A stretch of DNA of 64,000 nt from Lactarius indigo (taxonomy: Eukaryota; Basidiomycota; Agaricomycetes; Russulales; Russulaceae): positions 372,001 through 436,000 of the forward strand of contig JAFKAC010000035.1 in the NCBI GenBank assembly GCA_025766275.1. Direction: 5' to 3'. Position numbers and translations under genes: made by a program. Of the stretch, positions 47,340 through 55,926 are shown in pieces. The first letter of the stretch is position 1, and each line of letters starts with the position of its first letter. A model generated the notes under the pieces. The model made no database searches. It was given only the letters and a program-made list of their open reading frames with translations, and was not told where the DNA came from.

Positions 47340-48590
47340 AGATCTTGGAGTATAAGATCCTTTACTTCATCCGTACTATTGGCTACCTGTGTGAGCCATT
47401 CTTTTGCCTGTTCTCCCGCTGTTTTCGTGCTTGCCGCGTTGATTTGGGGTGCGGGCGTTACACTTGGCGCTGGTGACATATATCCGGGTAACGACGGCGC
47501 GTACTGTGATGGTGCATATTGTGAGACGGGCCCTTGAGGGTATCCCGCCGTTTCGGTCATACGGCTACTGGATGGGGTAGCCTGCCATTGCTGCTGCATA
47601 CGCGGGTGTGGGCAATTTCGTGAGAGGTGGCCAGGGGCGTGACAGTTATAGCAAAGGACATTCCTTAAGTCCCTTCGAGATCCTCCCCTTCCTCGTCCCC
47701 TGGCTCCCGGTCCTCCTCTCGGCGGGAATGGTGGTGCAGGCCAGTCACGGTGTGGCAGTTTGTTGAAATCGATGTCTTCGGACCCTGCGAGCCTCACTTT
47801 TGCACGGTCGGCCGAGGTGTCCATCGCCCACGGGTTAGTTTGTGGCAGATTCTGTGGGAGTGTCCACCCCGCATTGCCGCCCTGCTTCTTTGGTTGCGTT
47901 GTCGTGTTCTTGTATTCATTGAGTCGCGCTTTGAGGTGAATGTAGTTTTTCTGCCGTTTGAGGACGGCCCTTTTCCAGTCGTCGAACGTGACCGGGTCGT
48001 CAAACTGAAATGCATTCTTGAACAGCTCCTTGGGTAACCCCGACGTAAAGAGGTCGATGGTTTGGGGTTCATTGAGGCGATAGTGAGCTTTCCGTGCGAG
48101 CTGTTCAAAGTCATTGACGTACTTGTCAATGTCTTCTCCCGTCATCTTGTATCCTTTCCGCAATACGGCTTGGGCTTGTTCCCTTTCTAACGTATTTTCG
48201 AACCTCTGGCTGAACCCATCGGCTACAGCGTTCCATAGGTCGCGAGTGTAGGGACTTATCCCCCGTTGTATCTGCCTGTTGAGCCAGTTCAGGAAGGATA
48301 AGACCCATTCGCTGACCGCTCCGCCTTTGATATAGGAGAGAAACAGAAGGCATCTTCTGTAATCGTTTCGCATGATGGGGGCGTCCAAATTCATGCCCCA
48401 GTAGACATGCCACTGCGTCAGAAATTGGTCTACTTTGAGTCTGTCTCCGTCGAAAATGGAAGGTGGCTCGCCGGTTAGTTTTTCGTTATGATGTCCTCCG
48501 ACACCTCCGGCTGCTCCTCCTCCTCCGCCATCGCCTCCTCCCCCTCCTGGCGGTCCCGTGGGTGGCATTCTTGGCGGCTCGGTCCTCCGC
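47309..48590 (-). CDS. gag: T9 gag, 3' part (capsid-like region and knuckle)
   Basis: Continuation of T9 gag beyond the T10 insertion: RTEPPRMPP, Gly linker, FLTQWHVYWGMNLD capsid-like region, knuckle CYNCHAPGHLSRNC, end WGKEGFQDA-stop. With 57235-56445 the frame is continuous (690 codons) and free of stops, so Gag was intact until T10 inserted. Slippery site at 47321-47327 (minus). Confidence 0.9.
48586..48590. repeat. Target duplication TCCGC (left of T10)
   Basis: TCCGC at 48586-48590 and 56440-56444. Removing T10 and one copy restores the T9 Gag text FDLR/RTEPPRMPP. Confidence 0.95.
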
Positions 48591-48838
48591 TGTTACGTTT
48601 CGACTCGGACCCTTACTGTACCGGTTGCAGCTACGGCGGTAAGGTAGATTAGCTGCGGACTTACCTACGGTGATACGGTGGTGCGATAGGCGATACGATT
48701 GATAGCTGACTGAGCGGTACCTGAATGACTCGATACTAGTACAGGTACTAGTAGTATTATGGTTTGAGATGTTTCTGCGACACGTTGGACGCTACTTTAC
48801 TGTGACTCATAGCAGCGCTTCTAAGCCTGCTCGATTTG

Positions 48839-48846
48839 TATTTAAA
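48839..48846 (+). promoter_or_regulatory. TATA box in T10 LTR
   Basis: TATTTAAA, 34 bp upstream of ATCTTGGTCTT at 48873. The box and its spacing are kept in the T3, T8 and T10 LTRs, and in reverse in the minus-strand copies. It places the transcript 5' end at or next to the self-priming motif. Confidence 0.7.
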
Positions 48847-48856
48847 CTGTCTCGCA

Positions 48857-48883
48857 AAGACCAAGATACGCCATCTTGGTCTT
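48857..48883 (+). promoter_or_regulatory. Conserved LTR hairpin: predicted U3 end and self-primer
   Basis: AAGACCAAGAT (48857-48867), loop ACGCC, ATCTTGGTCTT (48873-48883). The right arm would be the first 11 nt of the RNA and is the exact complement of the primer-binding site at 49106-49116. The left arm is a copy of that site. Confidence 0.75.
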
Positions 48884-49103
48884 CTTGAATCGTCACTTGT
48901 GTTCTCTCTTTCTCTCTTGTTCTCTTTATCTTGCTTCGCCTTTCGAGCAGTCCGACTCCGCTCGTGACAATCAGAATCTGTCATAGGTGCGCCTCTGTGT
49001 GTTCACCCGTATATCACTTGGGCCTTCGCGTCGTCAAGTCGTCAGCCAAGTTGTTACCACCACCACCAAGCTCAAGTCGAGCTAACGTCGTGACGGCGTT
49101 ACA

Positions 49104-49116
49104 TTAAGACCAAGAT
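49104..49116 (+). promoter_or_regulatory. Primer-binding site (self-priming type)
   Basis: TTAAGACCAAGAT follows the LTR immediately. AAGACCAAGAT (49106-49116) pairs over 11 nt with ATCTTGGTCTT in R. The same sequence follows the 5' LTR in T1, T3, T5, T7, T8 and T9. It matches the arrangement known from the Tf1/sushi group, where the RNA 5' end rather than a tRNA primes minus-strand synthesis. Confidence 0.75.
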
Positions 49117-49122
49117 CCCATC

Positions 49123-51186
49123 GTGGCCGTAACAACTAGAGATCAGTGGACGAGCTTCCGTCCATATTCGCTCCCAAGGAGAGGAGAACGTAACGTCCCC
49201 ACGCGCTTCCTACAAGCCGCCAGTTGGAGGGAAAGACAAGAAGAAACCGGATATTTTGTAGAGTTCAACGGACCTAGTAGGTTCCGACCAGTTGAGTTCA
49301 ACTTCGACCACTTGTGTTGGACGGAGGTTACGTGGAATCCCATAGAATCTCAGTGGGACGTCATACGACCAGCAGGACCCAGATACCAGTGCGACATCGA
49401 CGCCCGAGAACTCAACAGCCGAGCAGATTGGGGCCCCATCGACGGGCAGGTACGAGAACACTCTACTGGAGAGGTAATATCAGAAGAGGAGGAAGAACAA
49501 AGCCAAGACGAAAGCGAAGGACGAGAGCCAAACCAAACGGAAACTAGCGGAGGAGCAATACAAGACCTCCTCATCGAACGAGCTGAGTCCGCACACATTA
49601 CCGAACCAGAGCCAATTCACATCCGATCACCAGCCATTATGGCAACAATAACAAGGGCAATGGAAGAAGTCGCGATAGAAGAAGCACGCGCAATACGAGA
49701 AGAAGCGCAAGACATCCTCATGCCCATCAACCCTGAAACCGGCGTGCGAATGACGGCAGACGACGCAGCCATCTTCCGAGCGATAGGGTCAGATCGAGGA
49801 GACCCCCCGTCCGGACGACAACCCGCATTAGATCTCCCACCGGGAACGGGAGGGCCTGGAGAAGACCCGCCACCGCCACCGGGAGGGGGCATCCCGTTTG
49901 ACTTACGAAGAACCGAACCACCAAGAATGCCACCCACAGGACCGCCAGGAGGCGGAGGAGGCGGAGGAGGAGGAGGTGGCGGAGATGCCGGAAGAGAAGG
50001 GCATCATAATGAGAAATTAACCGGCGAGCCACCTTCAATTTTTGACGGAGACAGACTCAAAGTGGACCAATTCCTAACGCAGTGGCATGTCTATTGGGGC
50101 ATGAACTTGGACGCCCCTATCATGCGCAACAACTACAGGAGATGCCTCCTATTTCTTTCCTACATCAAAGGCGGAGCGGTCAGCGAATGGGTCCTATCGT
50201 TCCTGAACTGGCTCAACAGACAAATACAACGAGGGATAAGTCCCTACACTCGCGACCTATGGAACGCCGTGGCCGATGGATTCAGCCAAAGGTTCGAAAA
50301 CACACTAGAAAGGGAGCAAGCCCAAGCCATACTTCGGAAGGGATACAAAATGACAGGAGAAGACATTGACAAGTACGTCAATGACTTTGAGCAGCTTGCA
50401 CGGAAAGCTCACTATCGCCTCAACGAACCCCAAACCATCGACCTCTTCACATCGGGTCTGCCCAAGGAACTGTTCAAGAACGCGTTCCAGTTTGACGACC
50501 CCGTCACGTTCGACGATTGGAAAAGGGCCGTCCTCAAGCGGCAGAAGAACTACATCCACCTCAAAGCGCGACTCAACGAATACAAAAATACGACGACGCA
50601 GCCAAAGAAGCAGGGCGGCAACGCAGGATGGACACTCCCGCAGAACTTGCCACAAACTAACCCGTGGGCGATGGACACCTCAGCGGACCAAGCAAAGGTG
50701 AGGCTCGCAGGATCCGAGGACATCGACTTCAACAAACTGCCACACCGTGACTGGCCCACGCCACCGTTCCCACCAAGAGGAGGACCGGGAGCTAGGGGAC
50801 GAGGCAGAGGGGGATCTCGGAGAGACTTAAGGAACGTCCTTTGCTACAACTGTCACGCCCCCGGCCACCTCTCACGAAACTGCCCACATCCGCGCACGCA
50901 GCAGCAATGGCAAGCCGCCTCATCCAGCAGCCGCGTGATCGAGACTACGGGATACCCTCAGGGACCCGTCTCACAATACGCACCATCACAGTACGCGCCG
51001 TCTCTACCTGGGTATATGTCACCAGCACCAAGCGTGACGCCCGCACCCCAAATCAACGCGGCAAGCACGAAAACAGCCGGAGAACAGGCCAAAGAATGGC
51101 TCACACAGGTGGCCAATAGTACGGACGAAGTAAAGGATCTTATACTCCAAGATCTATGGGGGAAAGAGGGTTTTCGGGACGCCTGA
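49123..51186 (+). CDS. gag: T10 Gag (687 aa), intact
   Basis: Particle-forming, RNA-binding protein. Residues 1-180: N-terminal domain shared by all copies (TRDQWTSFRPYSLPRRGER, FNFDHLCWTEVTWNPI, DIDARELNSRADWG). Acidic and Pro/Gly-rich linker to about 295, with a poly-Gly run. Capsid-like region about 300-480 (FLTQWHVYWGMNLDAP, LFTSGLPKELFK). Arg/Gly patch, then CCHC knuckle at residues 574-587 (CYNCHAPGHLSRNC). The stop is at 51184-51186. The start is taken as GTG 49123 (ATC-GTG-G); there is no ATG in the leader or in frame before residue 180. It overlaps pol by 31 nt. Gag should be the main product, with Gag-Pol from frameshifting. Confidence 0.88.
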   Translation: MAVTTRDQWTSFRPYSLPRRGERNVPTRFLQAASWRERQEETGYFVEFNGPSRFRPVEFNFDHLCWTEVTWNPIESQWDVIRPAGPRYQCDIDARELNSRADWGPIDGQVREHSTGEVISEEEEEQSQDESEGREPNQTETSGGAIQDLLIERAESAHITEPEPIHIRSPAIMATITRAMEEVAIEEARAIREEAQDILMPINPETGVRMTADDAAIFRAIGSDRGDPPSGRQPALDLPPGTGGPGEDPPPPPGGGIPFDLRRTEPPRMPPTGPPGGGGGGGGGGGGDAGREGHHNEKLTGEPPSIFDGDRLKVDQFLTQWHVYWGMNLDAPIMRNNYRRCLLFLSYIKGGAVSEWVLSFLNWLNRQIQRGISPYTRDLWNAVADGFSQRFENTLEREQAQAILRKGYKMTGEDIDKYVNDFEQLARKAHYRLNEPQTIDLFTSGLPKELFKNAFQFDDPVTFDDWKRAVLKRQKNYIHLKARLNEYKNTTTQPKKQGGNAGWTLPQNLPQTNPWAMDTSADQAKVRLAGSEDIDFNKLPHRDWPTPPFPPRGGPGARGRGRGGSRRDLRNVLCYNCHAPGHLSRNCPHPRTQQQWQAASSSSRVIETTGYPQGPVSQYAPSQYAPSLPGYMSPAPSVTPAPQINAASTKTAGEQAKEWLTQVANSTDEVKDLILQDLWGKEGFRDA

Positions 51187-54100
51187 ACCCGTCAGTCTGG
51201 GTGAGGGCTCTTCAATGTAATTCTGTAATTGTGACAACACGCTACCGATCTATGAGAGTTCCAGTGACTGTCCGAACGAATTACCAAACGACTGAAACAA
51301 ATGCGCTGGTCGACTCGGGTGCAACCGACAACTTCATCCGACCCAGCTTGGCAAAACGGGCTGGTATCCAGATGCAACCGCTGAGTACGCCCCGCAAGAT
51401 ATGGAACATAGACAATACGGAAAATAAAGCTGGGTTAATCACTCATTATGTTAACCTAGAAGTGAAAACACGGGGACAGATAAAGCAAATGACCTTCCTG
51501 ATCACTGACCTCGGAAGCGAAGACATGGTGCTGGGTTATCCATGGCTAAGCGCATTCGAACCAACAATCAGCTGGGCCACCGCCACCATACACCCCGACA
51601 TGCAACCGATAATACTAGCCACCAGCGAAGCACTGCTATCGGCAACAACCATTCGAGCCCTCATTGTGGCCGAAAAAGAAGATATTGTGCGTGAGTTAGA
51701 GGAAGAGACATTCGCTAGAGCCACCACCTCGACGGAATTGGCCATACAAGCGAAACAACAACAAACGGCAGCAGCGCTCCCGCAGGAATACGCGATGTTC
51801 ACCAAACTCTTCAATGAGCAGGCCTCGCACCGCTTCCCCCCGGCAAGGCCGTGGGACCACGCAATAGACTTTAAGCCATCCGCGCCGGCCGCCATCGACT
51901 GCAAAATCTATCCCATGACCCAAAAAGAAGAGGGCGAGCTCAAGGAGTTCCTAGAAGAGAAACTGAAGCAAGGATATCTACGCCCCTCCATCTCTCCGTA
52001 CGCATCCTCCTTCTTCTTTATTAAAAAGAAGGACGGAAAACTACGCCCGGTACAGGATTACCGAGTCATCAACTCCCACACCATTCGAAACCAATACCCG
52101 TTGCCGCTGATACAGGACCTCATCCTTGACCTCAGCAACGCCCACATCTATACTAAACTCGACATCCGATGGGGCTACAATAATATACGCATTCGCGACG
52201 GCGACCAAGAAAAGGCAGCATTCAAAACCAAATTCGGCCTCTTCGAACCCACGGTCATGTTTTTCGGGCTCACCAACTCCCCTGCCACCTTCCAGTCCAT
52301 GATGAACCACATCTACCGCGACACCATCGCACGGCACGAGCGGTTAGGCACTACCATACGTGTCTATATGGACGATATTGGCATCGCTACTCACTTTGAT
52401 CACGATCTAGCGGCCCATATAGACGCCGTCCGCGATGTTCTACGCGTGGCGGAGGAACACGACCTCTACTTTAAACTCGAGAAATGCCTGTTTCATCAAC
52501 CGCGGATGGATTACCTGGGGGTAATCCTTGAGAGGGGGGTGACCCGAATGGACCCTGTAAAAGTCCAAGGCATCAAGGACTGGCCAACGCCAACAAAAGT
52601 CAAAGACGTCCGCTCCTTCCTTGGCTTTTGTAACTTTTACAGACTCTTTATCCGCGGTTTCGCAACTCATGCTAAGCCACTCACTAAACTAACACGAAAG
52701 GACGAAGAATGGCGATGGACTGAAGAAGAAGAAAAGGCGTTTAACACCCTTAAACGACTCGTAACAGAAGAACCGGTGCTGGCACACCCCGTCCTTCAAG
52801 ACCCATTCGAATTGGAAGTAGACGCTTCGGGCTATGCGGTGGGAGCCGTATTACTGCAAAAGAAATCTGACGGCAAGCGACATCCCATAGGTTACTTTTC
52901 GGCGACGCTTTCGGAAGCCGAAAGAAACTACGACATCTACGACCTAGAACTGCTCGCGATAGTTAAAGCCCTACGGAACTGGCGACCACTTCTCGCAGGT
53001 GCCCCCCACAAGATTAAAATCTATTCAGACCATCTAAACCTACAATACTGGAAGTCGCCACAAAAGATTAGTAGGCGAGTCGCCAGGGAAGTGCTTGAAC
53101 TCTCTGAATACGACTTCGAAATTCATCACATTAAGGGAAAGAACAATGGGCGGGCAGATGCACTGTCAAGACGACCGGATTATGACCAAGGCGTTGGAGA
53201 CAACAGCGAAGTAGTGGTCCTACCCCCTGAAGTCTTTGTGCGAACCCTTAATACCGCGCGCACCTTCATCGCCAACCCAAATCTACTACAACCACGCCAC
53301 CAACAAGATGAAGAGGTAATCAAGACGTGGGTCGACCCTCATCGCCTCAAGAAAATACAAGGGGAATGGTACAAGAACGGCAGGTTCGTAGTCACAGGAC
53401 CAGCATCGACTCAACGAGTACTAATACACGACCACCACGACCTGCCAATACACGGTCATCCGGGAATTGCGAAAACTCAACGCATCCTGGAGAGACACTA
53501 CTGGTGGCCGCGACTCCGAAGAGACGTATATGAATACGTGCAAGGCTGTGCAGAATGCCAAAGAAATAAAGTCAACACGAGGCCCATACGAGCCGCGCTA
53601 CATCCCATCACGCCAATACTGGAAGCCATGCCGTTCCACACGGTGGCGGTAGACTTCATTACCAAGCTTCCCGTCTCCAAGGGGTATGACAGTATACTAA
53701 CTGTCACGGACCACGACTGCAGTAAGGCCTCAGTCTTCATCCCGTGCCGAGAAGAGATCACCGCAGAAGAAACGGCGGCGTTGTATGTCGCCCAAGTGTT
53801 CAAGCGCTTCGGATTGCCGCGCAAAATAATAAGCGATCGCGACCCACGCTTCACATCCAAGTTTACCAGAGAAGTATGCCGTATTCTGGGGATTCAACAG
53901 AACATATCAACCGCGTATCACCCACGTACTGATGGACAGTCCGAACGAACCAATCAGTGGCTGGAACAATACCTACGCTTCTGGGTAAATGAACGGCAAG
54001 ACAACTGGGAAGCTTACCTACCCATCGCCGAATTTGCGCACAACAACTGGCCACACGAACACACTAAAGAATCGCTGTTTCAACTTCTGATGGGATACAA

Positions 54101-55895
54101 CCCACAAGCGGACTGGACGGATAAGCCATCACCCATTCCTCTCGCGACAGCGCGACTAACGCAGCTAAAAGAGGCTAGAGACGTCGCCCAACGCCTTATA
54201 AAGAAGGCGCAAGAGTCATGGGTGCGCAACAAAGATACGCCCAAGTTCCGCATCAACGATCTCGTATGGCTTGAGGGCAAACATCTCCGAACCAATCAGC
54301 CTACAGTGAAATTAGCGGCGCGACGCCACGGGCCCTTTCGGGTGATACAGGTGATGTCCCCTTACAATTATCGATTGGAACTTCCCACGCAGTGGAGCAT
54401 CCACCCAGTGTTTCACATCGATCTTCTCACACCGTACAAACAAACCTCCTTGCACGGGGAAAACTTCACACGACCACCGCCCGAACTGATAGATGGAGAA
54501 GAGGAATATGAAGTCGAGGCCATTCTGGACACTCGGCACTTCGGCAGGGGAAGGCGCCTTCAATACCTGATCAAATGGAAGGGGTATCCAGACTCGGAGA
54601 ACCAGTGGGTCAACAAAGACGACGTCTTTGCGCCGGAAGCGCTTCGCCTGTATCAGGAAGCGCAAACCCACGGTGGAAGAGATAAAGTAGGAGTCGCTCG
54701 GACGGAGGACAGTCATCCCCTCTTCCTTCGCTCAGCCATTACCCTTATGCCCACTTCCCCACTACGACATGTCACACAGGCGCAGCTCCTCGACTCCCTC
54801 GCAGAAGACGCCCGCGCCCTCTTGGCAGAGGACAGCGACACCGAAATTCCCAACACTCAGCTCACACCATGGACGCCTCTTGCACCAGCAGAGGGGCCCA
54901 TCACCGCACAAGAATGGATCAACGTCGTCACCAGATTTCCAGACCCAACAACCACCCTCGACGACGACCAAGCCGTCGCCCACGTCTTCCGAAACGATCG
55001 CGGGGAGCGCGAACCCATCGCCGCTATCCCCCCAAGCGACGACCTCATCGGCGTTCGCGGAGTTTTCCCGAGCAACGACCAGCGTTCAAGCGCTGATGGA
55101 GTACGAATTGGAGGGGTGGAAGAGGGTAGCGGCGGAGTGGCAGAGGGAGCAGCTAGACTCCGCAGCGGCCCGACTGAGGGAGATGCGCGAGCGACGGCAG
55201 CGATGGCGGCAGCTGAGGCTGGCCATGACGACGAAGATTATTACCCGGCGAGACACACCTTCCTTCGAACGAAACGCGACCCTGATAATCCCCTCATCAC
55301 GCCCTGGCTCGTCTACTCCGACGGGTCCCCCATGTATCGAGGACGTGTGCGCGTGCCTGGTGCCGCCGATCACCGTCCGTTCACCGCCGCCGAGGACCCC
55401 GCGCATGTCATTGCGCCTGAAGGGTTCCGGGCGAACCGACGACCCCATTACATTCGATACCCCATCACCGGGCCGGACGGAGTAGAGAGGGACGCGTCGC
55501 ACGTCCAGATCATCGGAGGGGCGGACCCCCTCATACTAGGAGTTATACCGGGCTCGCCACATGTCTACGGTAAGCCCTTCTACGCCGAACCCCACGTCTC
55601 CGCCGCACTCCGCCCTACGTACCCGCACGAGGACCTCGTCGTCTTCGAAGCCGACAAAATCACCGACCGCGCGCTCAATCGTATCAACGATGAGTCGCTC
55701 ACCGCGGAGGTTACGCGCTTTCGCGCGGCCAGCTACGAGCTGGATCGACTCCGGGCGAGGGTGAGTCAACTCCGCGCTATGATCGAGTGCGCGCAGGACG
55801 ATCGGCGCGACGCGATCTACCGCCTAGAACGCGCCACCGCGTTGGAGCGTATCGCCGACGAACAGCGCGATTGGCCGGCCCGTGACTTTCGGTGA
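51156..55895 (+). CDS. pol: T10 Pol (1579 codons), intact: PR-RT-RH-IN-chromodomain-extension
   Basis: Makes and integrates the DNA copy. Protease active site DSG at residues 53-55; RT catalytic YMDD at 404-407; RNase H with Asp556 (VDASG). Integrase zinc finger His758-His761 region to Cys798/Cys801, then core Asp833, Asp894 and Glu930, a D60D35E spacing. Chromodomain about 1117-1170 (EYEVEAILDTRHFG, LIKWKGYPDSENQW), which in related elements guides integration to heterochromatin. Residues about 1171-1579 form an extension with a charged coiled coil near the end (LTAEVTRFRAASYELDRLRARVSQL), not typical of chromoviruses. Translated by -1 frameshift from Gag; the ATG at 51156 is probably not used as a start. 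No stops or indels were found. Confidence 0.95.
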   Translation: MGERGFSGRLNPSVWVRALQCNSVIVTTRYRSMRVPVTVRTNYQTTETNALVDSGATDNFIRPSLAKRAGIQMQPLSTPRKIWNIDNTENKAGLITHYVNLEVKTRGQIKQMTFLITDLGSEDMVLGYPWLSAFEPTISWATATIHPDMQPIILATSEALLSATTIRALIVAEKEDIVRELEEETFARATTSTELAIQAKQQQTAAALPQEYAMFTKLFNEQASHRFPPARPWDHAIDFKPSAPAAIDCKIYPMTQKEEGELKEFLEEKLKQGYLRPSISPYASSFFFIKKKDGKLRPVQDYRVINSHTIRNQYPLPLIQDLILDLSNAHIYTKLDIRWGYNNIRIRDGDQEKAAFKTKFGLFEPTVMFFGLTNSPATFQSMMNHIYRDTIARHERLGTTIRVYMDDIGIATHFDHDLAAHIDAVRDVLRVAEEHDLYFKLEKCLFHQPRMDYLGVILERGVTRMDPVKVQGIKDWPTPTKVKDVRSFLGFCNFYRLFIRGFATHAKPLTKLTRKDEEWRWTEEEEKAFNTLKRLVTEEPVLAHPVLQDPFELEVDASGYAVGAVLLQKKSDGKRHPIGYFSATLSEAERNYDIYDLELLAIVKALRNWRPLLAGAPHKIKIYSDHLNLQYWKSPQKISRRVAREVLELSEYDFEIHHIKGKNNGRADALSRRPDYDQGVGDNSEVVVLPPEVFVRTLNTARTFIANPNLLQPRHQQDEEVIKTWVDPHRLKKIQGEWYKNGRFVVTGPASTQRVLIHDHHDLPIHGHPGIAKTQRILERHYWWPRLRRDVYEYVQGCAECQRNKVNTRPIRAALHPITPILEAMPFHTVAVDFITKLPVSKGYDSILTVTDHDCSKASVFIPCREEITAEETAALYVAQVFKRFGLPRKIISDRDPRFTSKFTREVCRILGIQQNISTAYHPRTDGQSERTNQWLEQYLRFWVNERQDNWEAYLPIAEFAHNNWPHEHTKESLFQLLMGYNPQADWTDKPSPIPLATARLTQLKEARDVAQRLIKKAQESWVRNKDTPKFRINDLVWLEGKHLRTNQPTVKLAARRHGPFRVIQVMSPYNYRLELPTQWSIHPVFHIDLLTPYKQTSLHGENFTRPPPELIDGEEEYEVEAILDTRHFGRGRRLQYLIKWKGYPDSENQWVNKDDVFAPEALRLYQEAQTHGGRDKVGVARTEDSHPLFLRSAITLMPTSPLRHVTQAQLLDSLAEDARALLAEDSDTEIPNTQLTPWTPLAPAEGPITAQEWINVVTRFPDPTTTLDDDQAVAHVFRNDRGEREPIAAIPPSDDLIGVRGVFPSNDQRSSADGVRIGGVEEGSGGVAEGAARLRSGPTEGDARATAAMAAAEAGHDDEDYYPARHTFLRTKRDPDNPLITPWLVYSDGSPMYRGRVRVPGAADHRPFTAAEDPAHVIAPEGFRANRRPHYIRYPITGPDGVERDASHVQIIGGADPLILGVIPGSPHVYGKPFYAEPHVSAALRPTYPHEDLVVFEADKITDRALNRINDESLTAEVTRFRAASYELDRLRARVSQLRAMIECAQDDRRDAIYRLERATALERIADEQRDWPARDFR
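51168..51174 (+). promoter_or_regulatory. -1 frameshift slippery heptamer GGGTTTT
   Basis: In the Gag frame it is read G-GGT-TTT, the correct phase for a simultaneous -1 slip to GGG-TTT, after which the frame continues SGRLNPSVWV of Pol. It is followed by a possible hairpin with ACCC/GGGT arms (51187-51202). The heptamer and the arms recur in T2, T3, T5, T7, T8 and T9. Confidence 0.75.
54769..55485 (+). CDS. Candidate overlapping ORF in the Pol extension (+1 frame, 238 aa)
   Basis: Lies wholly within pol in the +1 frame. Starts ATG (MSHRRSSSTPSQKT) and has a Ser/Thr/Pro-rich N-terminal half. A strongly charged helix (YELEGWKRVAAEW to MRERRQRWRQLR) is followed by RRDTPSFERNATLIIP, CIEDVCACL and SLRLKGSGR, and the ORF ends at a TAG in the phrase GPDGVERD of Pol. 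The ATG, stop and length are kept in T3, T8, T9 (238 codons) and in T4, T7 (241 codons); T11 keeps the start and is truncated by T7. It could be a real second product or a shadow of pol; the antisense frame is also fairly open here. No function can be assigned. Confidence 0.4.
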   Translation: MSHRRSSSTPSQKTPAPSWQRTATPKFPTLSSHHGRLLHQQRGPSPHKNGSTSSPDFQTQQPPSTTTKPSPTSSETIAGSANPSPLSPQATTSSAFAEFSRATTSVQALMEYELEGWKRVAAEWQREQLDSAAARLREMRERRQRWRQLRLAMTTKIITRRDTPSFERNATLIIPSSRPGSSTPTGPPCIEDVCACLVPPITVRSPPPRTPRMSLRLKGSGRTDDPITFDTPSPGRTE

Positions 55896-55913
55896 GCCAG
55901 GAGTCTCACGCTA

Positions 55914-55926
55914 GAAAAGGGGGTGA
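55914..55926 (+). promoter_or_regulatory. Polypurine tract of T10
   Basis: GAAAAGGGGGTGA directly before the 3' LTR; expected primer for plus-strand DNA. Variants precede the 3' LTRs of T3, T4, T8 and (in reverse) T7 and T9. Confidence 0.85.

Larger units (their letters stand above)
48591..49103 (+). repeat. T10 5' LTR (513 bp)
   Basis: TGTTACGTTTCGAC...GGCGTTACA; no difference from 55927-56439 seen by eye. The predicted U3/R border is at about 48873, from TATA spacing and the self-priming match. Confidence 0.98.

Noticed and set aside
49104..49116. Conventional tRNA primer-binding site
   Set aside because: The sequence does not begin TGG as sites complementary to the CCA end of a tRNA do, while it matches the element's own LTR over 11 nt.
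55086..55502. Antisense ORF of about 138 codons recurring over the Pol extension (also 16543, 43044, 59901, 31023)
   Set aside because: It follows pol codon usage on the opposite strand, its ends vary between copies and no domain is visible. It is treated as a shadow, and it weakens the case for the overlapping +1 ORF, as stated there.
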